Counted from the first letter of the stretch, positions 1-11,264 are shown. The stretch: DNA of 64,000 nt from Geodermatophilus bullaregiensis (GCF_016907675.1 NZ_JAFBCJ010000001.1:2232001-2296000); one strand, 5' to 3'. Notes: generated from the sequence alone by a model not told the origin. Numbers and translations are program-made.

Positions 1-1464
1 ACCTCCCAGCGCACCGCCGCCCTGGCCGAACGACTGCGGGCCGCGGTGGGCACGGAGCGGGTGCTCACCGACCGCACCCAGGTGCGCACCTACGAGTGCG
101 ACGGGCTGGCCAACTTCAAGGTCACCCCGGCGATCGTGGTGCTGGCCGAGAACCGGCAGCACGTCGTCGACACGGTCCGGCTCTGCTCCGAGGCCGGCGT
201 GCCGTTCGTGGCCCGCGGTTCCGGGACCGGGCTCTCCGGTGGCGCGCTCCCCCGTGCGGACGGCGTCCTGCTCGTGACGTCCCGGCTGCGCTCGATCGGA
301 GCGGTCGACGCCGACAACCGCCAGGTGACCGTGGAGCCCGGCGTCATCAACCTGTGGGTCACCCGCGACGCGACGCCGTTCGACCTGGCCTACGCGCCCG
401 ACCCGTCGTCCCAGCTGGTCTGCTCGATCGGCGGCAACGTGGCCGAGAACGCGGGGGGCGCGCACTGCCTGAAGTACGGCTTCACGGTCAACCACGTCCT
501 GGGCGCCGAGGTGGTGCTGCCCGACGGCGAGGTCGTGCACCTCGGCGGGCGCGCCCCCGAGCACCCGGGCTACGACCTGCTGGGCGCGTTCATCGGCAGC
601 GAGGGGACGCTCGGCGTCGCCACCGAGCTGACCCTGCGGCTGATCCGGGTGCCGGAGGCCGTGCAGACCATGCTCGTGGGCTACCGGTCGGTCGAGGACG
701 CCGCCGGCACGGTCAGCGACATCATCGCGGCCGGGATCGTGCCCGCCGCCGTCGAGATGATGGACGCCCTGGCCATCGAGGCCGCCGAGGCCGCGGTGAG
801 CTGCGGCTATCCCGAGGGCGCGGTGGCGGTGCTGGTCATCGAGCTCGACGGCCCCGAGGTCGAGGTCGAGGCCCAGTTCCGGCAGGTCGAGGAGATCGCG
901 CGGCGGCGCAACGCCTTCGAGACCCGCATCGCGGCCGACGCCGCGGAGCGGGCGCTGATGTGGAAGGGGCGCAAGTCGGCGTTCGCGGCGGTCGGCCGGA
1001 TCAGCCCCTCCTACTTCGTGCAGGACGGCGTCATCCCCCGCACCAAGCTCCCCGAGGTGCTGGCCGAGATCGACCGGATGGCCGACGAGAGGGGGCTGCG
1101 GGTGGCGAACGTGTTCCACGCCGGCGACGGCAACCTGCACCCGCTGGTGCTCTTCGACGACGCGGTGGAGGGCCAGGCCCACGAGGCCGAGGAGCTGGCC
1201 GGAGCCATCCTGGAACTCTGCATCACCTCGGGTGGCTCCATCACCGGCGAGCACGGGGTCGGCCAGGAGAAGCGCATGAAGATGGGCAAGCAGTTCACCG
1301 CCGAGGACCTCGACACCATGCAGCTGGTCCGGTGCGCCTTCGACCCCGACGGCATCGCCAACCCGGGCAAGGTCTTCCCGACCCCGCGGCTGTGCGGGGA
1401 GCGGCCGGGCGTCCACAAGGGCGAGCACCCGGTGCAGGCGGCGGGCCTCGGCGAGGTCTTCTGA
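1..1464 (+). CDS. glcD: Glycolate oxidase subunit GlcD (FAD-linked oxidase), 5' end outside window
   Basis: This is the flavin subunit of the membrane-associated glycolate oxidase complex, which oxidises glycolate (or D-lactate) to the 2-oxo acid. The reading frame is open from base 1, so the true start lies upstream; the GTG at 46 is only internal. An FAD_binding_4 (PCMH) fold is marked by VARGSGTGLSGGALP near the N-terminus and IGGNVAENAGGAHC further on. The C-terminal FAD-oxidase domain carries NVFHAGDGNLHP and the family signature GSITGEHGVGQEKR. The TGA overlaps the ATG of glcE by one base, indicating an operon glcD-glcE-glcF. D-lactate dehydrogenases are close relatives, but the following glcE and glcF make glycolate oxidase more likely. 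Confidence 0.9.
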   Translation, partial: TSQRTAALAERLRAAVGTERVLTDRTQVRTYECDGLANFKVTPAIVVLAENRQHVVDTVRLCSEAGVPFVARGSGTGLSGGALPRADGVLLVTSRLRSIGAVDADNRQVTVEPGVINLWVTRDATPFDLAYAPDPSSQLVCSIGGNVAENAGGAHCLKYGFTVNHVLGAEVVLPDGEVVHLGGRAPEHPGYDLLGAFIGSEGTLGVATELTLRLIRVPEAVQTMLVGYRSVEDAAGTVSDIIAAGIVPAAVEMMDALAIEAAEAAVSCGYPEGAVAVLVIELDGPEVEVEAQFRQVEEIARRRNAFETRIAADAAERALMWKGRKSAFAAVGRISPSYFVQDGVIPRTKLPEVLAEIDRMADERGLRVANVFHAGDGNLHPLVLFDDAVEGQAHEAEELAGAILELCITSGGSITGEHGVGQEKRMKMGKQFTAEDLDTMQLVRCAFDPDGIANPGKVFPTPRLCGERPGVHKGEHPVQAAGLGEVF

Positions 1465-2651
1465 TGACCGCACCGACCGTCACCCGCCGGGCCGGTGGCC
1501 CCGACGACGCCGTCGGCGGGGTGGCGCCGCGCGAGGTCGTCCGGCCCGGGACCGTCGAGGAGGTCGCCGACGTCCTGCGGGCCGCGGCGGCCGACGGGCT
1601 CACCGTCGTGCCGGTCGGCGGGCGCAGCAAGCTGACCTGGGCGGCACCGCCGAGCTCCTGCGACCTGCTCCTCGACGTCACCGGCCTCGACCGCGTCGTC
1701 GAGCACGTGGCCGGTGACCTCACCGTCGTGGCCGAGGCCGGGGTCCGGCTGGCCGACCTGCAGGCGCAGCTCGGCCAGGCGGGCCAGCTGCTCGGCCTCG
1801 ACCCGCCCGAGGACGGCGCCACGCTGGGCGGCGTGGTGAGCGCGAACGCCTCCGGGCCCCGCCGCCTGCACTACGGCACCACCCGTGACCTGCTCATCGG
1901 CACCACCGTCGTCCTCGCCGACGGCACCGTCGCCCACGCCGGCGGCAAGGTCGTCAAGAACGTCGCCGGCTACGACCTCGGCAAGCTCTACACCGGGGCC
2001 CACGGCACGCTGGGCGTCGTCGTCTCCACGACCTGGCGGCTGCACCCGGTCCCGCCCGCGCGCCGGCTGGTCACCCTCGAGCTGCCGGACGTCGCGGCCG
2101 CGGGGCCGCTGTCGGTCGCGCTGGCCCGCTCGACGCTCACCCCGTCGGCCGTGGAGCTGATCGGCACGGCCGGCGGTCCCGGGCGGCTCGTCGTGCTGTT
2201 CGAGTCGATCGCCGAGTCGGTGACCGACCAGGCGCGCGCCACCGTGGCGCTGCTGGGCGGCGGTGAGGAGTCCGAGGAGCTGCCCGCCGACCTCGGCCGG
2301 CGGCCCGGCGGTGCGGACGACGTGCTGCTGCGGCTGGCCCACGTGCCGGCGGCGCTCTCGCCGGTGCTGCGCGCGCTCCCCGCCGGGACGGCGGTGGCCG
2401 CGCACGCCGCCACGGGGGTGTCCTACGCGGCCGTGCCGGCCGGCGAGGCGGTCGACGTGCTGCCCCGGCTGCGGGCGGCCGTCGCCGAGCACGACGGGAC
2501 CGCGATCGTGCTGCGTGCGCCGGAGGGTCTCGTGGACCGCCTGGACCACTGGGGCCCGGTGGGGGACGCGCTGGACCTGATGCGGCGGGTCAAGGAGAGG
2601 TTCGACCCCGAGCGACGGATGTCGCCGGGCCGGTTCGTCGGAGGGTTGTAG
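1464..2651 (+). CDS. glcE: Glycolate oxidase subunit GlcE (FAD-binding)
   Basis: This is the second, shorter FAD-binding subunit of glycolate oxidase, 395 aa. The ATG shares one base with the glcD stop, and its TAG is followed immediately by the glcF ATG, so all three are translationally linked. An FAD_binding_4 domain occupies roughly residues 25-190, with VVPVGGRSKLTW, GATLGGVVSANASGPRR and HAGGKVVKNVAGYDLGKL, the last two being typical of GlcE. The C-terminal half is Ala/Leu rich and ends in KERFDPERRMSPGRF, the usual C-terminal signature of these oxidases. It is thought to act with GlcD and the Fe-S subunit GlcF to pass electrons to the quinone pool; that role is known for the family, not shown here. 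Confidence 0.9.
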   Translation: MTAPTVTRRAGGPDDAVGGVAPREVVRPGTVEEVADVLRAAAADGLTVVPVGGRSKLTWAAPPSSCDLLLDVTGLDRVVEHVAGDLTVVAEAGVRLADLQAQLGQAGQLLGLDPPEDGATLGGVVSANASGPRRLHYGTTRDLLIGTTVVLADGTVAHAGGKVVKNVAGYDLGKLYTGAHGTLGVVVSTTWRLHPVPPARRLVTLELPDVAAAGPLSVALARSTLTPSAVELIGTAGGPGRLVVLFESIAESVTDQARATVALLGGGEESEELPADLGRRPGGADDVLLRLAHVPAALSPVLRALPAGTAVAAHAATGVSYAAVPAGEAVDVLPRLRAAVAEHDGTAIVLRAPEGLVDRLDHWGPVGDALDLMRRVKERFDPERRMSPGRFVGGL

Positions 2652-4283
2652 ATGACGGAGATCACGCCGGGCAGTCACGACCGGGGCGACTCGCCCCCGC
2701 CCGGGTCCCCCGGCGCCTCCCCGAACGTCGGCCCGGTGCGCGACTCGGCCGCCGACCTGCCGCCCGGATCGCCCACCGGGGCCGCCCGGGCGGCCGACGA
2801 GGCCCCCTCGGCGGTCGTCGGGGCGCGCCGCCCGCTCGACATCGGCCAGGACATCGACCTGCCGGCCGGCACCGGGGCCGCCACCGTGGGCACCTCGACC
2901 CTGCTCGGCCTGCCGGAGACGCGGCAGGCCGTGCAGCCGGCCTTCGACGACCACCACCCGCCGGACGCCGCGCTCATCGGTGACTGCGTGCACTGCGGGT
3001 TCTGCCTGCCGACCTGCCCCACGTACGTGCTCTGGGGCGAGGAGATGGACAGCCCCCGCGGGCGCATCTACCTCATGAAGGAGGCACTGGAGGGCGAGCC
3101 GCTCGACGACTCGATGGTGCGCCACTTCGACCAGTGCCTCGGCTGCATGGCCTGCGTGACGGCCTGCCCGTCCGGCGTGCAGTACGACAAGCTCATCGAG
3201 GCCACCCGCCCGCAGGTCGAGCGGCGGTACCGGCGGCCGCGGTCGGAGAAGCTCTACCGCGACCTCATCTACAACCTGTTCCCCTACCCGCGGCGACTGC
3301 GTGCGCTGCGCGGGCCGCTGCGGGCCTACCAGGCCAGCCGGCTGGGCAGCCTGCTGACCCGCACGGGGCTCATGCGGAAGCTGCCGGCACCCCTGCAGGC
3401 CATGGAGTCGCTCGCGCCCAAGCTCGGCCCGGTCGAGCGCGTCCCCGAGCGGACGCCGGCCGTCGGTCAGCGGCGCGCGGTCGTCGGGCTGCTCGCCGGC
3501 TGCGTGCAGGGGACGTTCTTCCCCGACGTGAACGCCGCGACCGCGCGGGTGCTGGCCGCCGAGGGCTGTGACGTCATCCTGCCCAGGCGCCAGGGCTGCT
3601 GCGGGGCCCTGCCCGGCCACGGCGGCCGGGAGGAGCAGGCCCTCGGCTTCGCCAAGCGGACGATCGAGACCTTCGAGCAGGCCGGGGTCGACTACGTCGT
3701 CGTGAACGCGGCCGGCTGCGGCTCGAACATCAAGGAGTACGGCCACCAGCTGCGCGACGAGCCGGAGTGGGCGGAGCGCGCCGAGGCGCTGGCCCGGAGG
3801 TCCCGGGACGTCACCGAGTTCATCGACGAGATCGGGCCGGTCGCCGAGCGGCACCCGCTGCCCATGACCGTCGCCTACCAGGACGCCTGCCACCTGGCCC
3901 ACGCGCAGGGCATCCGCGAGGAGCCGCGACGGCTGCTGCGCGGCATCCCCGGCGTGGAGCTCAGGCAGCTCACCGAGGCCGAGCTGTGCTGCGGCAGCGC
4001 CGGCACCTACAACATGCTGCAGCCGGAGCCGGCACGGGAGCTCGGGGAGCGCAAGGCAGCGGCCGTCCTCGCCACCGGGGCGGACCTGATGGTGACCGCC
4101 AACCCCGGCTGCTGGATGCAGGTGGCGACGACGCTGGCCCGGATGGGCAAGCGGATGCCGGTCGCGCACACCGTCCAGGTGCTGGACGCCTCGATCCGGG
4201 GCGTCCCCGTCGAGGACCTGATCGAGCGGGCGCTCAACGGCCCCGGCACCGCCCTGGCCAGGGCCTCCACCGCGGACCGGTGA
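2652..4283 (+). CDS. glcF: Glycolate oxidase iron-sulfur subunit GlcF
   Basis: This is the Fe-S subunit that relays electrons from GlcDE, 543 aa. Two ferredoxin-type clusters are visible: CVHCGFCLPTCP starting at residue 112 and CLGCMACVTACP about 45 residues later. They are followed by two CCG (DUF3400/heterodisulfide-reductase) domains with QGCCGALPGHGG and LCCGSAGTYNML. The ATG abuts the glcE TAG with no gap. About 110 residues before the first cluster are Pro/Gly/Ala-rich and look disordered; family members usually start close to the first cluster, so this N-terminal extension is unusual. A later internal start cannot be excluded, but the zero spacing to glcE favours the first ATG. Confidence 0.9.
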   Translation: MTEITPGSHDRGDSPPPGSPGASPNVGPVRDSAADLPPGSPTGAARAADEAPSAVVGARRPLDIGQDIDLPAGTGAATVGTSTLLGLPETRQAVQPAFDDHHPPDAALIGDCVHCGFCLPTCPTYVLWGEEMDSPRGRIYLMKEALEGEPLDDSMVRHFDQCLGCMACVTACPSGVQYDKLIEATRPQVERRYRRPRSEKLYRDLIYNLFPYPRRLRALRGPLRAYQASRLGSLLTRTGLMRKLPAPLQAMESLAPKLGPVERVPERTPAVGQRRAVVGLLAGCVQGTFFPDVNAATARVLAAEGCDVILPRRQGCCGALPGHGGREEQALGFAKRTIETFEQAGVDYVVVNAAGCGSNIKEYGHQLRDEPEWAERAEALARRSRDVTEFIDEIGPVAERHPLPMTVAYQDACHLAHAQGIREEPRRLLRGIPGVELRQLTEAELCCGSAGTYNMLQPEPARELGERKAAAVLATGADLMVTANPGCWMQVATTLARMGKRMPVAHTVQVLDASIRGVPVEDLIERALNGPGTALARASTADR

Positions 4284-4291
4284 CCGCTCGG

Positions 4292-4330
4292 CCGACCCCG
4301 TACCGCACCACCCGCCCGACCCCGTACCGC
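4292..4330 (+). repeat. 15-bp direct repeat between glcF and the permease gene
   Basis: CCGACCCCGTACCGC occurs exactly at 4292-4306 and again at 4316-4330, 24 bp start to start, in the 109-bp gap between glcF and the permease. It could be a regulator site or a slippage product; only the repeat itself is visible. Confidence 0.6.
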
Positions 4331-4392
4331 CCGCACCGCCGTACGTCCCCCACGCCCGTCCCGTGCCCTCTCCGCCGAGGGAAGGAGCCCCG

Positions 4393-6192
4393 TTGTTCGA
4401 GCAGGTCGTCGACCCCGTAGGTGGGTCACTCGCACTGAGCGCCCTGGTGGCAGCGATCCCGCTGCTCACCCTGTTCGTGCTCCTCGGCGCGCTGAAGGTC
4501 AAGGCCTGGCTGGCGGGGCTCATCTCGCTGGCCGTCGCGGTCGTCCTGGCCATCGTGGCGTTCCGGATGCCGGTGGGGCAGTCGCTCCTGTCGGCGTCCG
4601 AGGGCGCGGCGTTCGGCTTCTTCCCGATCCTCTGGATCGTCATCAACGCGATCTGGGTCTACAACCTCACCGTCGCCACCGGGCACTTCGACGTGCTGCG
4701 GCGCTCGTTCGAGAAGGTCAGCCCCGACCAGCGGATCCAGGCGATCATCATCGCCTTCTGCTTCGGCGCCCTCCTCGAGGCGCTGGCCGGCTTCGGGACG
4801 CCGGTCGCCATCAGCGTGGTCATGCTCATGGCGCTGGGCTTCCAGCCGATGAAGGCCGCCGCGGTGGCGCTGATCGCCAACACCGCGCCGGTCGCGTTCG
4901 GCGCGCTGGCCACGCCGATCGTGACGCTGGCCACGGTGACCTCCGGCGTCAGCGACGACGCGCGGCTCACCGTCGACACGCTCGGTGCGATGGCCGGGCG
5001 GCAGACGCCGATCCTGGCCGCGTTCGTGCCGCTGGTGCTGGTGCTCGTCGTCGACGGCAAGCGCGGGCTGAAGGACACCTGGCTGGAGGCCCTGGTCGCC
5101 GGCGTCTCGTTCGGCGTCGCGCAGTTCGTCGCCGCCAACTACATCTCGGTGCCGCTGACCGACATCATCGCCGCGCTCGTGGCCGCGGCCGCTGTCGTCG
5201 CCGTGGTGCGCATGCGCAAGGCCACCTACGAGCCGGTCACCGCGGCCTCCCTGGCCGGCGCCGGTGGCGGCACCGCAGGTGGGGCCGGCAGCGTGGCCGC
5301 CGGGTCCGGCGGTCGTGACCGGGCCGGGGTCGGTGCCACCGCCGGCGAGGAGCTCGGCGACGCCCCGGGACGCCAGGCGGCGCGGGACCCGCACGCCCCC
5401 GCCACCGGTGCCGGGGGCGCTCCGGTGGTGCCCGACACCACCGCGGAGGTCGTCAAGGCCTACGCCCCGTACGGGATCATCATCGTGATCTTCGCCCTGG
5501 CCAACCTCGGCCCGGTGAAGTCGGCACTGGCCGAGGCACCGTGGACGACGACCTTCGCCTGGCCGGGGCTGAACGTGTTCGCCGCGGGCTCCGACACCGA
5601 GCTGGCCTCGACGACGTTCACCTTCAACTGGCTGCCCGCCGCGGGCACCCTGATGATCTTCGCGGGCCTGCTCACGATGCTCGTCCTGCGGATCTCCCCC
5701 GGGCGGGCGCTGAAGGCCTACGTCGACACCTACCGCGAGCTGAAGTGGGCCATCCTCACCGTGATGGCGGTGCTCGCGCTGGCCTACGTGCTCAACCAGT
5801 CGGGCATGACGAGCCACCTCGGCCGGCTGCTGGCCGAGACCGGGGGCTTCTTCGCCTTCCTCTCGCCCATCCTGGGCTGGATCGGTGTCGCGGTGACCGG
5901 CTCGGACACCTCCGCCAACGCGCTGTTCGGCGCGCTGCAGGTGCAGGCGGCGGTCAACGCCGGCCTCGACCCGGTGCTGCTCGCCGCGGCGAACTCCTCC
6001 GGCGGCGTCATGGGCAAGATGGTCAGCCCGCAGAACCTGGCCATCGCCGCCGCGGCGGTCGGGATGGCCGGCCGGGAGGGTGAGCTGTTCCGGAAGGTCT
6101 TCGGCTGGAGCATGCTGCTCCTGCTGCTGATGTGCCTGATCGTGGTGCTGCAGGCCTCCCCGGTGCTCAGCTGGATGGTCCCCGGGGGATGA
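4393..6192 (+). CDS. LctP-family L-lactate/glycolate permease
   Basis: This is a polytopic lactate permease-family importer (the family includes E. coli LldP and GlcA), about 599 aa with 12 or more hydrophobic segments. It carries the family stretch EALAGFGTPVAISVVML and, near the C-terminus, ANSSGGVMGKMVSPQNLAIA. The start chosen is TTG at 4393, because AGGAG at 4383-4387 sits five bases upstream; a GTG at 4363 in the same frame lacks such a site. It follows glcDEF in the same direction, which suggests glycolate or lactate uptake for that oxidase. A cytoplasmic loop of about 80 residues in the middle is rich in Gly/Ala, longer than I would expect, and probably flexible. Confidence 0.88.
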   Translation: MFEQVVDPVGGSLALSALVAAIPLLTLFVLLGALKVKAWLAGLISLAVAVVLAIVAFRMPVGQSLLSASEGAAFGFFPILWIVINAIWVYNLTVATGHFDVLRRSFEKVSPDQRIQAIIIAFCFGALLEALAGFGTPVAISVVMLMALGFQPMKAAAVALIANTAPVAFGALATPIVTLATVTSGVSDDARLTVDTLGAMAGRQTPILAAFVPLVLVLVVDGKRGLKDTWLEALVAGVSFGVAQFVAANYISVPLTDIIAALVAAAAVVAVVRMRKATYEPVTAASLAGAGGGTAGGAGSVAAGSGGRDRAGVGATAGEELGDAPGRQAARDPHAPATGAGGAPVVPDTTAEVVKAYAPYGIIIVIFALANLGPVKSALAEAPWTTTFAWPGLNVFAAGSDTELASTTFTFNWLPAAGTLMIFAGLLTMLVLRISPGRALKAYVDTYRELKWAILTVMAVLALAYVLNQSGMTSHLGRLLAETGGFFAFLSPILGWIGVAVTGSDTSANALFGALQVQAAVNAGLDPVLLAAANSSGGVMGKMVSPQNLAIAAAAVGMAGREGELFRKVFGWSMLLLLLMCLIVVLQASPVLSWMVPGG

Positions 6193-6213
6193 CCCGCTGA
6201 CCGCACGCACGAC

Positions 6214-6246
6214 GGCGCCCCCGCACCGCTCCGGTGCGGGGGCGCC
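6214..6246 (+). terminator. Intrinsic terminator-like hairpin after the glc/permease operon
   Basis: A perfect 14-bp inverted repeat, GGCGCCCCCGCACC (6214-6227) and GGTGCGGGGGCGCC (6233-6246), with a 5-base loop, lies 21 bp after the permease stop. The next gene is on the opposite strand and ends at 6313, so the hairpin may serve both directions. There is no T-run. Confidence 0.8.
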
Positions 6247-6312
6247 GGCACGTGTGTGCGGCCCCCTGGAGGGTCCCGCCGGGGGCTGGCGAGTGGTGGG
6301 GGCAGGGGTCCG

Positions 6313-6819
6313 TCAGCGGCCGGTGGTCTCGGCCTCGCGGGCCTCGCCCAGCCGGTTGAGGCGCGCCAGCAGCTCGCCGAGCGTGGCGACGTCGTCGGCC
6401 GGCCAGCCCGAGAGGTCGGCCTCCCAGCGGGCGCGGCGCGCCTCGCGGATGCGGGCCAGCCGCGCGGCGCCCTCCGCCGACGTGGTGAGCACCTGCGCCC
6501 GCCCGTCGGCGGGGTCGGGCGCCCGCGTCACCATGCCGAGGTCGACCAGCGAGGCCACCTGGCGGCTGACCGTGCTCTTGTCCAGCCCGAGGCGGGTGAC
6601 CAGGTCGCTGGCGCGCAGCGGGCCGGCGTCCTGCAGCAGGGCCAGCAGCCCGTAGGCGGCGCCGTCGAGGTCGGGGTGCAGCTCGCGGGCCAGCCGGGCC
6701 GAGATCGCCCGGGAGCGGCGCAGCAGCAGGCCGATCTCGCGCTCCAGCCGCACGAAGGACTCGTGCGGGTCGGCGGGACCGGGCGGCGCGGGCTGCTGCG
6801 GGTCGGTCACGGCGCTCAC
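6313..6819 (-). CDS. MarR-family transcriptional regulator at the end of the dnaK operon
   Basis: This is a winged-helix MarR-family repressor, 168 aa from the GTG at 6819. The recognition region DKSTVSRQVASLVDLG is followed by the wing with DPADGRAQVL, the usual DxRxxxL-type element. The GTG overlaps the hspR TGA (GTGA), so translation is probably coupled; a longer start at 6840 would overlap hspR by 25 bp and has no better ribosome site. It is the fifth gene of the dnaK-grpE-dnaJ-hspR series, which usually stops at hspR (sometimes followed by clpB). The ligand and targets are unknown. Confidence 0.85.
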   Translation of the reverse strand: MSAVTDPQQPAPPGPADPHESFVRLEREIGLLLRRSRAISARLARELHPDLDGAAYGLLALLQDAGPLRASDLVTRLGLDKSTVSRQVASLVDLGMVTRAPDPADGRAQVLTTSAEGAARLARIREARRARWEADLSGWPADDVATLGELLARLNRLGEAREAETTGR

Positions 6820-7289
6820 CGGTCGTCCCGGGGGCGCCACACGACCAGCGCGGAGCTGGCCTGGCGCATCGGCACGAGGTCGGCCCGGCGCAGCGGGGAG
6901 CCGAAGCCGCTGCGCAGCGCCGACTCGGCCGCCATCCGGCGGTGCTCGGAGTCCTCGAGCTCGCCGAGGAGCTCGTGCACGCGCTGCTGCAGGGCCTCGA
7001 CCCGCGACTCCAGGTCGATGATCCGCTTGATGCCGGCCAGGTTGACGCCGTCCTCCTGGGAGAGTCGCTGCACCTCCCGGAGCAGCGCGACGTCGCGCGG
7101 GCTGTAGCGCCGCCCGCCGCCGGGGGTGCGCCCGGGGGTCACCAGGCCCAGCCGGTCGTACTGACGCAGCGTCTGGGCGTGCATGCCGGCCAGCTCCGCG
7201 GCCACCGAGATGACGAAGACCGGGGCGTCGTCGGCGACGGCGCGGGTGGCGTCCCGGCGCTCCCGGCCGTCGGTGCCCGGCACGCTCAC
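6816..7289 (-). CDS. hspR: Heat-shock repressor HspR (MerR family)
   Basis: HspR is the MerR-type repressor that binds HAIR elements (consensus CTTGAGT-N7-ACTCAAG) and uses DnaK as corepressor. This copy is 157 aa. The MerR DNA-binding domain covers about residues 24-95, with [20 protein letters not shown] and the wing [16 protein letters not shown], and is followed by a coiled-coil helix ([19 protein letters not shown]). The GTG start overlaps the dnaJ stop by 4 bp, and the stop overlaps the MarR start by 4 bp. The predicted HAIR site upstream of dnaK (11229-11249) fits autoregulation of the whole operon. Confidence 0.93.
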   Translation of the reverse strand: MSVPGTDGRERRDATRAVADDAPVFVISVAAELAGMHAQTLRQYDRLGLVTPGRTPGGGRRYSPRDVALLREVQRLSQEDGVNLAGIKRIIDLESRVEALQQRVHELLGELEDSEHRRMAAESALRSGFGSPLRRADLVPMRQASSALVVWRPRDDR

Positions 7290-8503
7290 CGCGTACTGCC
7301 CTTCTCCACGGCCGCGGTGATCTGCGGCCGCGGGTCGCCGAGCTCGGCGTCGAGTGTCTTCACCGCCCGCTCCGCCTCGGCGGAGAGCCGCTGCGGCACG
7401 GCGACCTCGACGGTGACCAGCAGGTCGCCGGAGCGGCCGCGGCCCGGGACCCCCCGGCCGCGGACCCGGAACGTGCGCCCGCTGGAGGTGCCGGCGGGCA
7501 CCTTGAGCGTCACGTTCGTGTCGAGCGTGGGGACGGTCAGGGTCGTCCCCAGGACGGCCTCGGGGAAGGTGATCGGCACGGTCAGCGTGAGGTCGTCGCC
7601 GCGGCGGCCGAACAGGTCGTGGTCGCTGACGTGCACGACGACGAACAGGTCACCGGCCGGGCCGCCCCGCCGTCCCGGCGCACCCTTGCCGGCCAGCCGG
7701 ATGCGCTGGCCGTCCTTGACGCCGGCCGGGATCCGCACGGTGATCGTGCGCATCTGGGTGGTGACGCCGTTGCCGGCGCAGGTGGGGCACGGGTCGTCGA
7801 CCACCTGGCCGCTGCCGCGGCAGTTGCGGCACGGCTCGGAGAAGGCGAACGCGCCCTGGCTGCGGCTGGTGACACCGGCGCCGCCGCACACCTCGCAGGT
7901 GTGCGGCGCGGTGCCGGGACGGGCGCCGCTGCCGGCGCAGGTCGGGCAGGTGCCCGGGCTCTGCATGCGCAGCGGAACCGTCACGCCGAGGACGGCCTCC
8001 TCGAAGGAGAGCGTCGCCTCGGTCTCGACGTCCTGGCCGCGGGCCGGGCCGGACGCGGCCTGCTGCCGCGCCCGGGCCGAGCCGGGCGCGGCGCTGCCCG
8101 CCCCGCCGCCGAAGAGGTTGCCGAACAGGTCGCCCAGACCGCCGGCGCCGGCCCGGCCGGCACCGCCCGCGGCGCCGAAGAGGTCGCCGAGGTCGAAGGG
8201 CTGCCCCCCGCCGCCGGCGCCCGGGAAGCCACCGGGGAAGCCGGCCCGCGCGCCGGCGCCGCCGCTGCCGAACAGCCGCCGGGCCTCGTCGTACTCCCCG
8301 CGCCGCTTGGGGTCGGAGAGCACGTCGTAGGCCTCGGAGACCTCCTTGAAGCGGGCCTCGGCGTCGGCGTTGCCCGGGTTCTTGTCCGGGTGCAGGTCGC
8401 GGGCCAGCTGCCGGTAGGCCCGCTTGATGGCCGCGGCGTCGGCGTCCTGGGAGACGCCCAGTGCGGCGTAGTAGTCCTTCTCGATGAAGTCCCGAGTGCT
8501 CAT
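7286..8503 (-). CDS. dnaJ: Chaperone protein DnaJ
   Basis: This is a type I J-protein co-chaperone of DnaK, 405 aa. A J domain with HPD at residues 38-40 is followed by a long Gly/Phe/Ala-rich linker, then four CxxCxGxG-type zinc motifs ([32 protein letters not shown]) and the C-terminal beta-sandwich domains. ATG at 8503 is chosen because GAGGAGG lies just upstream. A gap of 43 bp separates it from grpE, whereas dnaJ and hspR overlap by 4 bp. The sequence resembles the actinobacterial DnaJ1 linked to dnaK/hspR rather than the second DnaJ found near hrcA. Confidence 0.95.
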   Translation of the reverse strand: MSTRDFIEKDYYAALGVSQDADAAAIKRAYRQLARDLHPDKNPGNADAEARFKEVSEAYDVLSDPKRRGEYDEARRLFGSGGAGARAGFPGGFPGAGGGGQPFDLGDLFGAAGGAGRAGAGGLGDLFGNLFGGGAGSAAPGSARARQQAASGPARGQDVETEATLSFEEAVLGVTVPLRMQSPGTCPTCAGSGARPGTAPHTCEVCGGAGVTSRSQGAFAFSEPCRNCRGSGQVVDDPCPTCAGNGVTTQMRTITVRIPAGVKDGQRIRLAGKGAPGRRGGPAGDLFVVVHVSDHDLFGRRGDDLTLTVPITFPEAVLGTTLTVPTLDTNVTLKVPAGTSSGRTFRVRGRGVPGRGRSGDLLVTVEVAVPQRLSAEAERAVKTLDAELGDPRPQITAAVEKGSTR

Positions 8504-8546
8504 CGGGCGCCTCCTCTCTCTGCGTCCGTGTGCCTGGCGCGACCGG

Positions 8547-9265
8547 TCAGCCGGCGGCCGGGGTCTCCCCCGGCGCACCGCTGCCGGTCGCGTCCTGGAC
8601 GGGGGCCGCGCCGTCGGCCGCCGGGCCGGCGGCAGGCTCGCTGACGGCGACCATCGCCGTCCGCAGCACGCGGTCGCCGCGGCGGAAACCCTGCCGCAGG
8701 ACCGTCGTCGCGGTCGGCAGGCTCACCTCCTCGGACGTGTCGTGCAGGACGGCCTCGTGCAGCGCGGGGTCGAACGGGTCCCCGGCGACGCCGAAGGCCT
8801 CGACGCCGAGGCCGTCGAGCAGGCCGAGGACGCGGTCGGCCACGACCTTGAAGGCGCCGGTGAGGTCGCCGTGGTCCCGGGCCCGCTCGATGTCGTCGAC
8901 GATCGGGAACAGCTGGGCGGCGAACCGCTCGGCGGCCTGGTCGACGACGAGGGTGCGGTCACGGTCGACCCGCCGCCGGTAGTTCGCGTACTCGGCGGTG
9001 ACCCGCTGCAGGTCCTCGGTGCGCTCGGCCAGCTGGCGCGACACGTCGTCGTCACCCGCTGCGACCGGCGGGGCCGGCGGGAGGACCTCCGGGCCGGCGA
9101 CGGTCTCGTTCTCGCTCATCTGCTCCCCTGGCGATGGGTCGGCTGTGGACGGGGCCGGCGGGGCGCCGGCCGGCTGCTCGCCGGCCGGCGCCCGCACCGC
9201 GCCGCTGACGGGGTCGATCCGCCGCCTGTCACGGATCACGACCCGCGGCTGCTCGTCCCCCTGGC

Positions 9266-9269
<4 letters not shown>
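8547..9269 (-). CDS. grpE: Nucleotide exchange factor GrpE
   Basis: GrpE is the ADP/ATP exchange factor for DnaK, 240 aa here. The coiled-coil and four-helix region is seen at [20 protein letters not shown], followed by the beta-wing with [18 protein letters not shown] and [18 protein letters not shown]. The ATG overlaps the dnaK stop (ATGA). A second ATG at 9119 has an AGGGGAG upstream, but the N-terminal stretch with RRRIDPVSG resembles the N-terminus of mycobacterial GrpE, which supports the first start. The C-terminal 35 residues are Ala/Gly/Pro-rich and probably disordered. Confidence 0.94.
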
Positions 9270-11143
<1,874 letters not shown>

Positions 11144-11228
11144 GGAGCTGGCCTCTCTTCCGTGTGCGTGCGGGTGTGCTGTGCTGGTCCTCAGGTCGTC
11201 GGCGGACGCCGCCGCGGGACTCCTCGGC

Positions 11229-11249
11229 CTTGCGTCGGGTCCGCTCAAC
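11229..11249 (-). promoter_or_regulatory. HAIR element (HspR operator) upstream of dnaK
   Basis: CTTGCGT-N7-GCTCAAC (plus strand) matches the HAIR consensus CTTGAGT-N7-ACTCAAG at 11 of 14 arm positions with exact spacing. It lies about 86 bp before the dnaK ATG, just downstream of a predicted promoter, where a bound repressor would block transcription. hspR is the fourth gene of this operon. Confidence 0.75.
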
Positions 11250-11264
11250 TTTCCTGCCCACCCT

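Noticed and set aside
1011-4646. Very long minus-strand open frame (about 1200 codons) opposite glcD/E/F
   Set aside because: It lies antisense to three well-supported genes, is Arg/Gly/Pro/Ala-rich with no domain, and is expected from the codon pattern of high-GC DNA.
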